A stretch of DNA of 64,000 nucleotides from an uncultured bacterium (GTDB taxonomy: Bacteria > Bacillota > Clostridia > Lachnospirales > Lachnospiraceae): assembly GCA_947073545.1 (NCBI GenBank), contig CAMTMP010000007.1:1-64000 (forward strand). Reading direction: 5' to 3'. Under the pieces are notes generated by a model, which saw nothing but the letters and a program-made list of their open reading frames with translations, had not been told where the DNA came from and did no database searches. Positions within the stretch are counted from its first letter, which is position 1; every line of letters starts with the position of its first letter. Shown here piece by piece: positions 22,414 to 30,669 of this stretch. The position numbers were made by a program, and so were the translations under genes.

Positions 22414-22467
22414 TTTCCTTATAAGAGTTGGATACACTTGTGTAAAAGTAAGAGGAGGAAATGTGTC

Positions 22468-23961
22468 ATGGTTGAAATGATTACAAATGTGAACAGCGCC
22501 GTCAACAGTTTCGTCTGGGGCATTCCCATGCTGGTGCTGCTCGTCGGTACGGGTATTCTGATGACCGCCCTTACCAAATTTTTCCAGTTGTCACACATCA
22601 AGCACTGGTTCAAAAATACCATCGGCGGTATTTTTCACGACAAACATATTACGAAGCACACGGACAAGGAAGACCAGTCCATCTCCCAGTTCCAGTCCCT
22701 ATGCACCGCACTGGCCGCTACGATCGGCACGGGTAATATCGTAGGTGTCGCCAGCGCGCTGATTTCCGGAGGCCCCGGGGCAATCTTCTGGATGTGGATT
22801 GTGGCTTTCTTCGGCATGATGACCAACTATTCCGAAAATGTGCTGGGCATCTACTACCGCCGCAAAAACGAGCGGGACGAGTGGTGCGGCGGCGCGATGT
22901 ACTACTTAAAGGACGGCCTTGGCTCCTACAAAGGCTTTCAGAAAATCGGTGCGGTGCTGGCCGTACTGTTCTCCGTTTTCTGTGTCATGGCCTCTTTCGG
23001 TATCGGTAACATGAGCCAGATCAACTCTATATCCGGCAACATGAAGTCCGCCTTCGGCGTTCCTACCTATGTAACCGGTATCGCACTCGTGATTCTCGCA
23101 GCGCTCGTGATCGTGGGCGGCCTGAAGCGCATTGCATCCGTCACGGAAAAACTGGTGCCCTTCATGGCTATTATCTATATCTTGGGCGCGCTGGTTCTCT
23201 TCTTTTTGAACATCGACCAGTGCGGCGCGATTTTCTCCGCCATTTTCAAAGGCGCATTCGGCCTGCGCGCGGTGGGCGGCGGTATTGTCGGCAGCGGCGT
23301 GAAAATGGCTGTCACATGGGGGATGAAGCGGGGTGTATTCTCCAACGAGGCCGGACTTGGCTCCTCCGTCATGGTACATTCCAGCTCCAACGTGAAAGAA
23401 CCTGTGCGTCAGGGTATGTGGGGTATCTTTGAGGTGTTTGCCGACACGATGATCGTCTGCACGCTGACCGCGTTTGTGGTGCTCTCCTCCGGTCTGGTCG
23501 ATCTGGAAACCGGCGTAGTGTTAAGCTCTTCCGAGGGTTCCGCACTGGTGGGCGAAGCCTTCGCCACTAAATTCGGCAGCGTAGGACCCATGTTTATCGC
23601 CATTGCGATCCTACTGTTCGCCTTCTCCACGGTACTCGGCTGGAGCCACTACGGCTCTAAGGCATGGGAATACCTCTTCGGCACGAAGTCCATGATCGCT
23701 TACAAAATCGTGTTCGTCCTGATGATTTATGTGGGCGCGACCATGAATCTGGGGCTGGCATGGGATCTCTCCGATACCTTTAACGGACTGATGGCGATCC
23801 CCAACCTGATCGGCGTCTTAAGCCTGTCCCCTATTGTCATGAAGATCACGAGAAATTACGTGGCAAGAGTGCTGAAAAAAGAGGACGTGAAACCGATGCT
23901 CTCCGCTTTTCCGGATATTGAGGATACACATGCGGCAGAGTTGAAGGAAATGTATAAATAA
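22468..23961 (+). CDS. alsT: Sodium:alanine symporter, AGCS family
   Basis: A 497-residue integral membrane protein with about eleven spans that imports alanine or glycine with sodium. Family signatures are LAATIGTGNIVGVASAL, YSENVLGIYYR and MKRGVFSNEAGLGSS. The ATG at 22468 follows AGAGGAGG; the longer open frame upstream includes the leader terminator and is rejected. Monocistronic, with an attenuator-like leader and a strong terminator downstream. Confidence 0.92.
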   Translation: MVEMITNVNSAVNSFVWGIPMLVLLVGTGILMTALTKFFQLSHIKHWFKNTIGGIFHDKHITKHTDKEDQSISQFQSLCTALAATIGTGNIVGVASALISGGPGAIFWMWIVAFFGMMTNYSENVLGIYYRRKNERDEWCGGAMYYLKDGLGSYKGFQKIGAVLAVLFSVFCVMASFGIGNMSQINSISGNMKSAFGVPTYVTGIALVILAALVIVGGLKRIASVTEKLVPFMAIIYILGALVLFFLNIDQCGAIFSAIFKGAFGLRAVGGGIVGSGVKMAVTWGMKRGVFSNEAGLGSSVMVHSSSNVKEPVRQGMWGIFEVFADTMIVCTLTAFVVLSSGLVDLETGVVLSSSEGSALVGEAFATKFGSVGPMFIAIAILLFAFSTVLGWSHYGSKAWEYLFGTKSMIAYKIVFVLMIYVGATMNLGLAWDLSDTFNGLMAIPNLIGVLSLSPIVMKITRNYVARVLKKEDVKPMLSAFPDIEDTHAAELKEMYK

Positions 23962-23987
23962 GTATTTATGGAAAACTCCACTATCAC

Positions 23988-24024
23988 AAAAGTCCCGGCA
24001 GGCTTTCATAGCTTGCCGGGACTT
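23988..24024. terminator. Bidirectional terminator between alsT and fba
   Basis: AAAGTCCCGGCA pairs with TGCCGGGACTTT; inside it GGCT and AGCT extend the stem. A/T runs flank both sides, so it can end both convergent genes. Confidence 0.8.
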
Positions 24025-24078
24025 TGATATGCAGTTCTGATTCTTTTAGAATGCCTTCGACATTCTCATAAACACAAT

Positions 24079-25047
24079 TTAAGCCTTGCCGTCGGAACCA
24101 AGCACGTTCTTAATCTTGTGTGCTACCATATCCTTCACAGCCTGTCTTGCGGGCTTCAAATACTGTCTGGGATCAAAGTGATCCGGATGCTCCGCAAAGT
24201 ACTGACGAATGTTACCTGTCATAGCCAGACGGATATCAGAGTCGATGTTGATCTTACATACGGCAAGCTCTGCTGCCTTACGAAGCTGCTCCTCGGGAAT
24301 ACCTACTGCATCGGGCATGTTTCCGCCGTATTGGTTCACCATCTTGACAAACTCCTGCGGAACGGAAGAAGAACCGTGAAGCACGATCGGGAAACCGGGC
24401 AGTCTCTTGATGCACTCCTCGAGCACGTCAAAACGAAGCGGAGGCGGAACAAGAATGCCTTCCTCGTTTCTCGTGCACTGTGCAGCCGTAAACTTGTATG
24501 CGCCGTGTGAAGTACCGATCGCGATAGCGAGGGAGTCACAGCCTGTCTTATCTACGAACTCCTCCACTTCCTCGGGACGAGTGTAAGACTCTTTACCAGC
24601 CTCTACAACGACCTCATCCTCAACGCCTGCCAGCGTACCAAGCTCAGCCTCAACCACTACGCCCTTGTCATGCGCGTACTCAACTACCTGCTTGGTCAGC
24701 GCGATGTTCTCCTCGAAAGACTTGGAGGAAGCGTCGATCATAACGGAGGTAAAACCGCCGTCGATACAGGACTTACAAAGCTCGAAAGTATCGCCGTGAT
24801 CCAAGTGAAGCGCGATCGGGATCTGCGGATTCTCTGCCACAGCCGCCTCAACCAGCTTCACCAGATAGGTGTGGTTCGCATAAGCGCGTGCGCCCTTGGA
24901 AACCTGCAGGATCACAGGGCTGTTCAGCTCACCGGCAGCCTCGGTAATTCCCTGAACGATCTCCATGTTGTTTACGTTGAAAGCGCCGACTGCATAACCG
25001 CCGTCATAAGCCTTCTTAAACATTTCGGTTGTTGTTACTAATGCCAT
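24079..25047 (-). CDS. fba: Class II fructose-bisphosphate aldolase
   Basis: A 322-residue zinc-dependent aldolase that splits fructose-1,6-bisphosphate into dihydroxyacetone phosphate and glyceraldehyde-3-phosphate. Visible motifs: LHLDHGDTFE with catalytic Asp83 and zinc ligand His84, VEAELGTLAGVED, IGTSHGAYKF and VLHGSSSVP. The ATG at 25045-25047 has AAAGGAAG before it; the 15 codons upstream lie in the leader. It has its own strong promoter and shares a terminator with alsT. Confidence 0.95.
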   Translation of the reverse strand: MALVTTTEMFKKAYDGGYAVGAFNVNNMEIVQGITEAAGELNSPVILQVSKGARAYANHTYLVKLVEAAVAENPQIPIALHLDHGDTFELCKSCIDGGFTSVMIDASSKSFEENIALTKQVVEYAHDKGVVVEAELGTLAGVEDEVVVEAGKESYTRPEEVEEFVDKTGCDSLAIAIGTSHGAYKFTAAQCTRNEEGILVPPPLRFDVLEECIKRLPGFPIVLHGSSSVPQEFVKMVNQYGGNMPDAVGIPEEQLRKAAELAVCKINIDSDIRLAMTGNIRQYFAEHPDHFDPRQYLKPARQAVKDMVAHKIKNVLGSDGKA

Positions 25048-25107
25048 ACTATTTTCTTCCTTTCTATTAAAATTTTTATTACTTTCCATCATCTGGAATC
25101 CAACTTT

Positions 25108-25136
25108 ATTTTAACAGCCAGTCCCCAGAAAGTCAA
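25108..25136 (-). promoter_or_regulatory. fba promoter
   Basis: TTGACT (complement of 25131-25136), a 17-base spacer and TAAAAT (complement of 25108-25113) with a TG extension, giving a leader of about 55 bases. Confidence 0.8.
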
Positions 25137-25206
25137 CAACTCCGCCGCGATGCGGACAGCTTTTACCAGACCTTTCGACCGCCCGGATATCCTCCCATTG
25201 AGACCG

Positions 25207-26106
25207 TCAGCCCATTTCCTGCGGTACCCTGATTGCAAGCGCCTGATGCCAGCTCTCAATCACCACCGCCTGATGCTCTCCGCCAAACTCTCCGTCCAGC
25301 GTCCATGCCACCGGGTCTTCTGACTCCACCTTCAACTTCCGGGTCGTAAAGGTGTAAATGTGTTCGGATTTTACGCGCTTATCCACAAGCGCGCGGATAA
25401 TATTGTTGATATCCAGAGGATTGGTCGGCTTGCGGATCAGGGTCACCTCAAAAACCCCGTCATCCAGCGCCACATTCTGTCCTGTAATGCCGCGGAACCC
25501 GCCCACCGAATGGGAATTGGTGACCATCCCGTAGAGAAATTCTCCTTCGATCACCTCGTCGTTGCATGTAATTTTCAGCGGATAGGCCCGCACGGCAGGC
25601 AGACGCTTAACGCCCTCTATCAGATAAGCGGCATGTCCCAGTACATTCTTTGTGTCCTGAGGCGTCCCGTAGGACACATCCGTAAAAATACCGAACGCCG
25701 CCACATAAATGAAAATGCCGTTGTTAAATTTACCCACGTCGCAGGCAAAAGTCCTGCCGTTTACCACCACATCCGCCGCCAGCAGCATGTTCTTTGGGAT
25801 CTTCAGACTATTGGCGAAATCGTTGGTACTGCCCGCCGGAACATAGCCCACAGGAAGCCGCTCCTCCGATTTCATCATACCCGTCACCACTTCGTCGAGC
25901 GTGCCGTCCCCGCCGCTGCACACCACCATATCGTAACCGGCGCGCCTCTCCTGCACGGCCTTGACCGCGTCGCCGGGCGCTTGGGTTGGATAGGCCGTCA
26001 CTTCATAGCCGGCTTTCACAAAAATATCAATGATATCTAAAAGGTTACTTCTAATCTGCGCCTTGCCCGCTCTGGGGTTATAGACAAAAAGCATTTGTTT
26101 CGCCAT
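25207..26106 (-). CDS. Diacylglycerol kinase family lipid kinase
   Basis: A 299-residue DagK/YegS-type kinase that phosphorylates a lipid such as diacylglycerol or undecaprenol using ATP. The nucleotide site shows VVCSGGDGTLDEV (about 58-70) and YVPAGSTNDFANSL (about 88-101). The ATG at 26104-26106 follows GGGAGGG; the upstream in-frame part overlaps the terminator of the HPr operon and is excluded. In Gram-positives this family recycles diacylglycerol made during lipoteichoic acid synthesis, but that role is not shown here. Confidence 0.88.
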   Translation of the reverse strand: MAKQMLFVYNPRAGKAQIRSNLLDIIDIFVKAGYEVTAYPTQAPGDAVKAVQERRAGYDMVVCSGGDGTLDEVVTGMMKSEERLPVGYVPAGSTNDFANSLKIPKNMLLAADVVVNGRTFACDVGKFNNGIFIYVAAFGIFTDVSYGTPQDTKNVLGHAAYLIEGVKRLPAVRAYPLKITCNDEVIEGEFLYGMVTNSHSVGGFRGITGQNVALDDGVFEVTLIRKPTNPLDINNIIRALVDKRVKSEHIYTFTTRKLKVESEDPVAWTLDGEFGGEHQAVVIESWHQALAIRVPQEMG

Positions 26107-26155
26107 AGGTTCCCTCCCGATTTTAGTTTCAATGCGCTTGATTTCCTGCTGACAT

Positions 26156-26211
26156 AATAAAAAGCTGCCCAGAATCCCACCCGCATACCGCGTCACAGGA
26201 TTCTGAACAGC
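26156..26211 (-). terminator. Terminator after the HPr-like gene
   Basis: On the minus strand GCTG..CAGAATCC pairs with GGATTCTG..CAGC and is followed by TTTTTATT. It separates the rapZ-whiA-HPr unit from the lipid kinase gene. Confidence 0.8.
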
Positions 26212-26256
26212 CCACACATTATGCCTTATCAAATGTCAACCCTGTCACACCCATTC

Positions 26257-26511
26257 CTATCTGGTGGTCAGGAATTTCTCGATCTCCGCAACAGCCGTCT
26301 CCTCGTCGACTCCGTCCGCAGTAACCGTCACCTCTGCCCCGCTCTCGAGTCCCATGCTCATCATGCCCATGATACTCTTCGCATTTACCTTCTTGTTGTC
26401 GGAACCAAGATAGACAGTGCTCTCAAACTGACTGGCCACCTGAACAAGCATCGCCACCGGCCGCGCCTCAAGGCCCGTCTCCAGTTTGATCTGGATTGAC
26501 TTCTGAATCAT
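26257..26511 (-). CDS. Crh-like HPr-family protein lacking the active-site histidine
   Basis: An 84-residue HPr-fold protein. At the position of the PTS phospho-histidine (His15 in GIHARP-type motifs) it has Glu15 in GLEARP. The regulatory serine is kept: Ser46 in NAKSIMGM. It therefore cannot pass phosphate to EIIA proteins but can be phosphorylated by HPr kinase and act as a co-repressor of CcpA, as B. subtilis Crh does, which has Gln at this site. An HprK gene is 4 kb upstream. The ATG at 26509-26511 follows AGAGGAGG. Order rapZ-whiA-Crh-like matches the yvcJ-yvcL-crh locus of B. subtilis. Confidence 0.9.
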   Translation of the reverse strand: MIQKSIQIKLETGLEARPVAMLVQVASQFESTVYLGSDNKKVNAKSIMGMMSMGLESGAEVTVTADGVDEETAVAEIEKFLTTR

Positions 26512-26555
26512 AATATTTTCCTCCTCTTTTTCTTTTCGAGACATCTCGTCTCTTA

Positions 26556-27458
26556 TTATGATCTAATTTTGTCAGCAATTTCACTCAGCCTGCGTAACCT
26601 GTGATTCACCCCTGATTTCCCCACAACCGGTTCCAGATACCCGCCCAGCTCTTTCAGCGCTGCGTCCGGATATTCCAGCCGGATCTCCGCCATCTGCCGC
26701 AGATTATCCGGTAAATTTTCAAACCCATACCTGTCTCTGATCAGAAGAATGTCTTCAATCTGCCTGCCCGCCGCCGTCACCGTCTTGGATATGTTGGCCG
26801 TCTCGCAGTTTACCCTTCTGTTGATTGAATTTCGCATCTCTTTCAGGATTCTCATGTTTTCCAAATCCATCAGAGACACATGTGCTCCCATTACATTTAA
26901 AAGATCTACAATGCCTGTGCCCTCTTTCAGATAGACCACCTGATACTTCTTGCGTCCTATGATCCTTGCCTCAATCCGAAATTCCGAAAGCACGTCCTGA
27001 ATTTGCAGCGCCTGCGCCTTCTCGTCACAGACAAACTCCAAATGATAGCTTTTTTTCGGATCGCTCATAGATCCGACGCTCAAAAAAGCACCGCGCAGCC
27101 ATGCTCTCGCGCAACAGGAATTTTTAATCAGAAGGGCATTGACCGTTTTGGTTAATGCTATCTTTCCATCCTCTTCCCTTGCAAGATTTAACGCCTCTGT
27201 CACCCGGCGTTCCGCCTCATCGTCGGGAATCAGCCGCCTTCTGCACCGCATAACAGTTTCTATATTAAATGTTTTTTTTAGTAATGTAAAGCATTTTCTC
27301 GCAACTGCCTCATTTTCCGTATCCAGACAAAGATGCGCGCCATCGTCGCAAACGCCCCCATTATACAGCAGCAGCGCCGCAAGCTCCGCGAGCTGGCAAT
27401 GTCTGGCAGAGCTTACATGGGCCGCAAGCTCCTCTTTTACCGTTCCCGAAAACGACAT
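26556..27458 (-). CDS. whiA: WhiA sporulation/cell-division DNA-binding protein
   Basis: A 300-residue WhiA protein with the two-lobed LAGLIDADG-like N-terminal region (about 1-190) and a C-terminal helix-turn-helix (about 215-300) holding NISKTVTAAGRQIEDI and ALKELGGYLEPVVGKSGVNHRLRRL. WhiA binds DNA and affects division and chromosome segregation in Firmicutes. GAGGATG precedes the ATG. It lies 47 bases after rapZ and 44 bases before the HPr-like gene, all in one operon. The yvcK gene that sits between rapZ and whiA in Bacillus is missing. Confidence 0.95.
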   Translation of the reverse strand: MSFSGTVKEELAAHVSSARHCQLAELAALLLYNGGVCDDGAHLCLDTENEAVARKCFTLLKKTFNIETVMRCRRRLIPDDEAERRVTEALNLAREEDGKIALTKTVNALLIKNSCCARAWLRGAFLSVGSMSDPKKSYHLEFVCDEKAQALQIQDVLSEFRIEARIIGRKKYQVVYLKEGTGIVDLLNVMGAHVSLMDLENMRILKEMRNSINRRVNCETANISKTVTAAGRQIEDILLIRDRYGFENLPDNLRQMAEIRLEYPDAALKELGGYLEPVVGKSGVNHRLRRLSEIADKIRS

Positions 27459-27505
27459 ATTTCATCCTCTATTTTGTAACCGTCCGGCGTATGCCAAGCT
27501 GTTAC

Positions 27506-28363
27506 TTATTTATCTACATCTCGATGATACAGCTTCACACCGTAAGTATCGTGAGCCTTGAACTCTGTGTAAAGCGCATTGGCAAGCGTCACGCTTCTGT
27601 GCTTGCCCCCGGTACAGCCGATGCCGATTACAAGCTGGTGTTTGCCCTCTTTCATATAATTGGGAATCAGAAAGTCCAGCATGTCCGTCAGCTTTTTCAA
27701 AAAAGTGCCGGCTTCCGGAAAAGACATGACATAATCCTGCACCTCTTTGTCATTGCCTGTCTTATATTTCAGCTCGTCTATATAGTAAGGATTTGGAAGG
27801 AACCGCACGTCAAAGACCAGATCGGCGTCCGCCGGAATCCCTTTCTTAAAGCCGAAGGACAGGATCGTAACGATCAGTGAATTATATTCCTTATTCCTCA
27901 CAAAAATATCATCGATCTCTTCTTTGAGTTCTCTCGTCAGAAGGTGAGAGGTATCTATGATATAATCCGCCTTTTCCCGGATCTCCTTTAGGATTTCCCT
28001 CTCTCTGTGGATTCCCTCTTCCACCCTGCCTTCGGGAGAAAGCGGGTGCATCCGTCTTGTCTCTTTATACCGTTTCAGGAGAACGGCGTCACTCGCTTCC
28101 AGAAAAAGCATTTCAAAGAGATAACCGTTCTCCTTCAATTGATCCAGAATGCAGCGCACGCCGCTAAAAGGCTGATCTGCCCGTACATCAAGCCCAAGCG
28201 CCACCTTGTTGACCTCGCTTGTGGGCGTCGTAATCAGCTCTACAAACTTTTCAATCAACGCCACCGGCAGATTATCCACGCAGTAAAAGCCCAGATCCTC
28301 CAGCATTTTCATGGCGGTCCGTTTGCCCGAACCGCTCATCCCCGTCACAATTACAAATCTCAT
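27506..28363 (-). CDS. rapZ: RapZ/YvcJ nucleotide-binding protein
   Basis: A 285-residue protein with a P-loop domain, Walker A GMSGSGKRT (residues 8-16) and the family phrase CVDNLPVALI, and a C-terminal domain with GIGCTGGKHRSV. In E. coli RapZ is an RNA-binding adaptor for GlmZ; in Bacillus YvcJ is a GTPase/ATPase linked to competence and UDP-GlcNAc sensing. The usual Walker A in this family ends GKS; here Arg-Thr follow the Lys, leaving a Thr to ligate magnesium. First gene of the rapZ-whiA-HPr unit. Confidence 0.93.
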   Translation of the reverse strand: MRFVIVTGMSGSGKRTAMKMLEDLGFYCVDNLPVALIEKFVELITTPTSEVNKVALGLDVRADQPFSGVRCILDQLKENGYLFEMLFLEASDAVLLKRYKETRRMHPLSPEGRVEEGIHREREILKEIREKADYIIDTSHLLTRELKEEIDDIFVRNKEYNSLIVTILSFGFKKGIPADADLVFDVRFLPNPYYIDELKYKTGNDKEVQDYVMSFPEAGTFLKKLTDMLDFLIPNYMKEGKHQLVIGIGCTGGKHRSVTLANALYTEFKAHDTYGVKLYHRDVDK

Positions 28364-28396
28364 GTTAACTCTCTCTCTTCCGTAAAACCCGGTTCG

Positions 28397-28463
28397 GCCA
28401 CGCTCATCCGCAAAATCGCGTCTTCGACGCTCTCCGCAGCTTCACTGCTCACTTTTGCTCATA
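28397..28463 (-). repeat. Dispersed intergenic repeat, diverged copy C
   Basis: Read on the minus strand it runs ATGAGCAAAAG, a GAAGCTGC/GCGTC..GACGC hairpin region, CGATTTTGCGGATGAGC and GTGGCC. It follows the same block order as copies A and B but has a longer central part. It fills the gap between murB and rapZ. Confidence 0.45.
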
Positions 28464-28550
28464 TAACGGATGTTCCCTCAGAGCATCAACTGCCTGTCGA
28501 ATTCATGCAAGCATGATTTGCCTGTCAGTTTCGCTCTGGCTGAACTGTAA

Positions 28551-29462
28551 TCAAAAATCTCCCAGAAAAATAACCTCAGGCTCCAGCCGGACATGAAAGC
28601 GATCTTTTACTCGCTCCCGCACTTCCTCGATCACTTCCCTGATATCTGCCGCAGACGCACCGCCCCTGTTGATTACAAAGCCGCAATGCTTCTCGGACAC
28701 CTGCGCACCACCTATACGGTAGCCCCGAAGCCCTGCGTCCATAATGAGTTTTCCCGCGTAATACCCCTCCGGACGTTTAAAGGTGCTGCCCGCGCTCGGA
28801 TATTCCAGCGGCTGTTTACTCTTCCTCTGCGTCATCAGTTCTTCCATTTTGGCAGTGATTTCTTCTTTATTGCCGGGCGTCAGTTTGAGCACTGCCCCAA
28901 GCACAATAAAGGGTCTGTCTCTGATAATGCTGGTGCGGTAGCCGAACTCCATGGTGTCATTGTCCAGCGTCAGGATTTCTCCCTCCTTATTTATCACGCG
29001 GACCATCTTCACAACCTGTTTCATTTCGCCGCCGTACGCACCTGCGTTCATCACAATCGCGCCGCCGATGCTGCCGGGAATCCCCGCCGCGAATTCCAGT
29101 CCGCTTAATCCCGCATCCTTTGCCGCATACGCCACCTTGGAAAGCAGCGCACCCGCGCCCACCGCAATATGATTTTTCTCCACACCAATCGCGCTAAGCC
29201 GTTTCCCCAGCTTTACGATAATGCCGCGATAGCCCTTATCTCCCACCAGAAGATTGCTGCCGTTTCCCAAAATAAAATATTCCTGCTCGATCCGTCCCAA
29301 ATAGGAGACGAGCTGCGTCAGTTCCTCCTTTGTCTCCACAACGGCCATGCATTCCGCCTCGCCGCCTACCCGGAAAGTGGTATGTCTGCTCATAGGCTCG
29401 TGAAACAGCAATCTCTCCTCCGGTACAAACGTCCTGATATAGTCATACATTGATGCACTCAA
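28551..29462 (-). CDS. murB: UDP-N-acetylenolpyruvoylglucosamine reductase
   Basis: A 303-residue FAD enzyme that reduces UDP-GlcNAc-enolpyruvate to UDP-MurNAc in peptidoglycan precursor synthesis. FAD-binding signatures are GNGSNLLV and GIPGSIGGAIVMNAGAYGGE. The SAGSTFKRP segment carries the catalytic Ser and marks the type II form. The best ribosome binding site (GGGAG) serves a TTG at 29460-29462; an ATG four codons inside is too far from it. Flanked by the dispersed repeats on both sides. Confidence 0.94.
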   Translation of the reverse strand: MSASMYDYIRTFVPEERLLFHEPMSRHTTFRVGGEAECMAVVETKEELTQLVSYLGRIEQEYFILGNGSNLLVGDKGYRGIIVKLGKRLSAIGVEKNHIAVGAGALLSKVAYAAKDAGLSGLEFAAGIPGSIGGAIVMNAGAYGGEMKQVVKMVRVINKEGEILTLDNDTMEFGYRTSIIRDRPFIVLGAVLKLTPGNKEEITAKMEELMTQRKSKQPLEYPSAGSTFKRPEGYYAGKLIMDAGLRGYRIGGAQVSEKHCGFVINRGGASAADIREVIEEVRERVKDRFHVRLEPEVIFLGDF

Positions 29463-29568
29463 AATTTACTCCCGCTCCAGTAACCTCTCCGTACCTTCTC
29501 AGTTACCTTTTTTATTCATTTATATAATATATCCTTTACAGCTTATACCCATTCGCGAAAGCTGCTTT

Positions 29569-29633
29569 GCCATGCACATTCGCAAAACCGCTGCTTCGCA
29601 GCTCCGTTTTACTCATTTACGGGCTTTCGCCCT
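29569..29633 (-). repeat. Dispersed intergenic repeat, copy B
   Basis: On the minus strand: AGGGCGAAAGCCCG, TAAATGAGTAAAA, the palindrome GAGCTGCGAAGCAGC, GGTTTTGCGAATG and GTGCATGGC. It matches copy A block for block and lies just downstream of the glucokinase stop codon. Confidence 0.6.
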
Positions 29634-29711
29634 ATAACCTTATGCCGAGACATCCGTCCGAATGCAAGCATTTTTCCGTCTGTCCCAGATAAGGCTGCAT
29701 GGCTCAATGCT

Positions 29712-30647
29712 TCACAAAAGCAGTCTCGCCGCGCCGTAGATGCCCGCATCATTGCCGAGAGTCGCCAACGCGAAAATCACGTTCTGGCAGCCGTGGAAAG
29801 CGGTTCGCTCAAAGGAAGGTTTGATATAGTCAAACAGCACCTCACCCGCCTTGGACACGCCGCCGCCGATCACGAAAATCTCCGGGTTAATGATACCTGC
29901 AATGATACCCAGACCCTTGCCCAGATACTCGCCGAACTGCTTTGCCACCTCTATGGCCAGCTCATCGCCGGACTTCACCGCGTCAAACACGGCTTTCGCA
30001 GACACCTCGCCCTTTCTCAGAACGCTGTCCTTATCGCTCGCCTGAAGCGCGCGGTTCGCAAGTCTGGTAATGCCCGTAGCTGACGCATACTCTTCCAGAC
30101 AGCCGAAGTTGCCGCAGCCGCAGGCTTCCGTCTCGTTGTCCTCCACATGAATATGACCGATCTCGCCGCCAGCGCCTGTCGCACCCGTCATAATCTCGCC
30201 GTTTATGATTATGCCGCCGCCAACGCCTGTGCCGAGAGTGACCGCTACCAGATTCTTATATCCCTGTCCGCCGCCCTTCCACATTTCGCCCAGCGCCGCC
30301 ACATTCGCATCGTTGCCGCCCTCCACGCGCATCCCGTCGAGCAGCGCGGTAAGTTCCTCTTTCAAATTCAGTTCTGCCCAGCCCAGATTGACGGCCTTAT
30401 GCACAATACCGCTTTTCTCCACAGGGCCCGGCGTACCGATGCCGACGCCTTCCACGTCCTTCTTTGCAATGGACTTCTGCTCCATTTTCTCTTTAATGCT
30501 CGCCGCAATATCGGGAAGAATTTTTTCTCCGTGGTTTTCCGTCCTTGTTGGTATCTCCCACTTTTCCAGGACATTTCCTTCCTTGTCAAATAACCCCATT
30601 TTGACAGTGGTGCCGCCCACGTCTACCCCAAATATATAGTTTGCCAT
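29712..30647 (-). CDS. glk: ROK-family glucokinase
   Basis: A 311-residue cytoplasmic sugar kinase that phosphorylates glucose with ATP. N-terminal ATP loop FGVDVGGTTVKMG, active-site GGEIGHIHVE and the ROK zinc signature CGCGNFGCLEEYAS are all present. The ATG at 30645-30647 follows GAAGGAGAG; the much longer open frame upstream overlaps hprK and is not real. There are 22 bases between hprK and this gene, suggesting co-transcription and a link between glucose phosphorylation and catabolite control. Confidence 0.95.
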   Translation of the reverse strand: MANYIFGVDVGGTTVKMGLFDKEGNVLEKWEIPTRTENHGEKILPDIAASIKEKMEQKSIAKKDVEGVGIGTPGPVEKSGIVHKAVNLGWAELNLKEELTALLDGMRVEGGNDANVAALGEMWKGGGQGYKNLVAVTLGTGVGGGIIINGEIMTGATGAGGEIGHIHVEDNETEACGCGNFGCLEEYASATGITRLANRALQASDKDSVLRKGEVSAKAVFDAVKSGDELAIEVAKQFGEYLGKGLGIIAGIINPEIFVIGGGVSKAGEVLFDYIKPSFERTAFHGCQNVIFALATLGNDAGIYGAARLLL

Positions 30648-30669
30648 ATGTTTTCTCTCCTTCTCTATA

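Noticed and set aside
22038-22467. Glycine riboswitch before the alanine symporter
   Set aside because: The conserved tandem aptamer cores were not found; only a promoter and a simple terminator are visible.
28364-28550. Short coding-looking frame between murB and rapZ
   Set aside because: The 28-codon frame starts at GTG inside the dispersed repeat copy and has no ribosome binding site.
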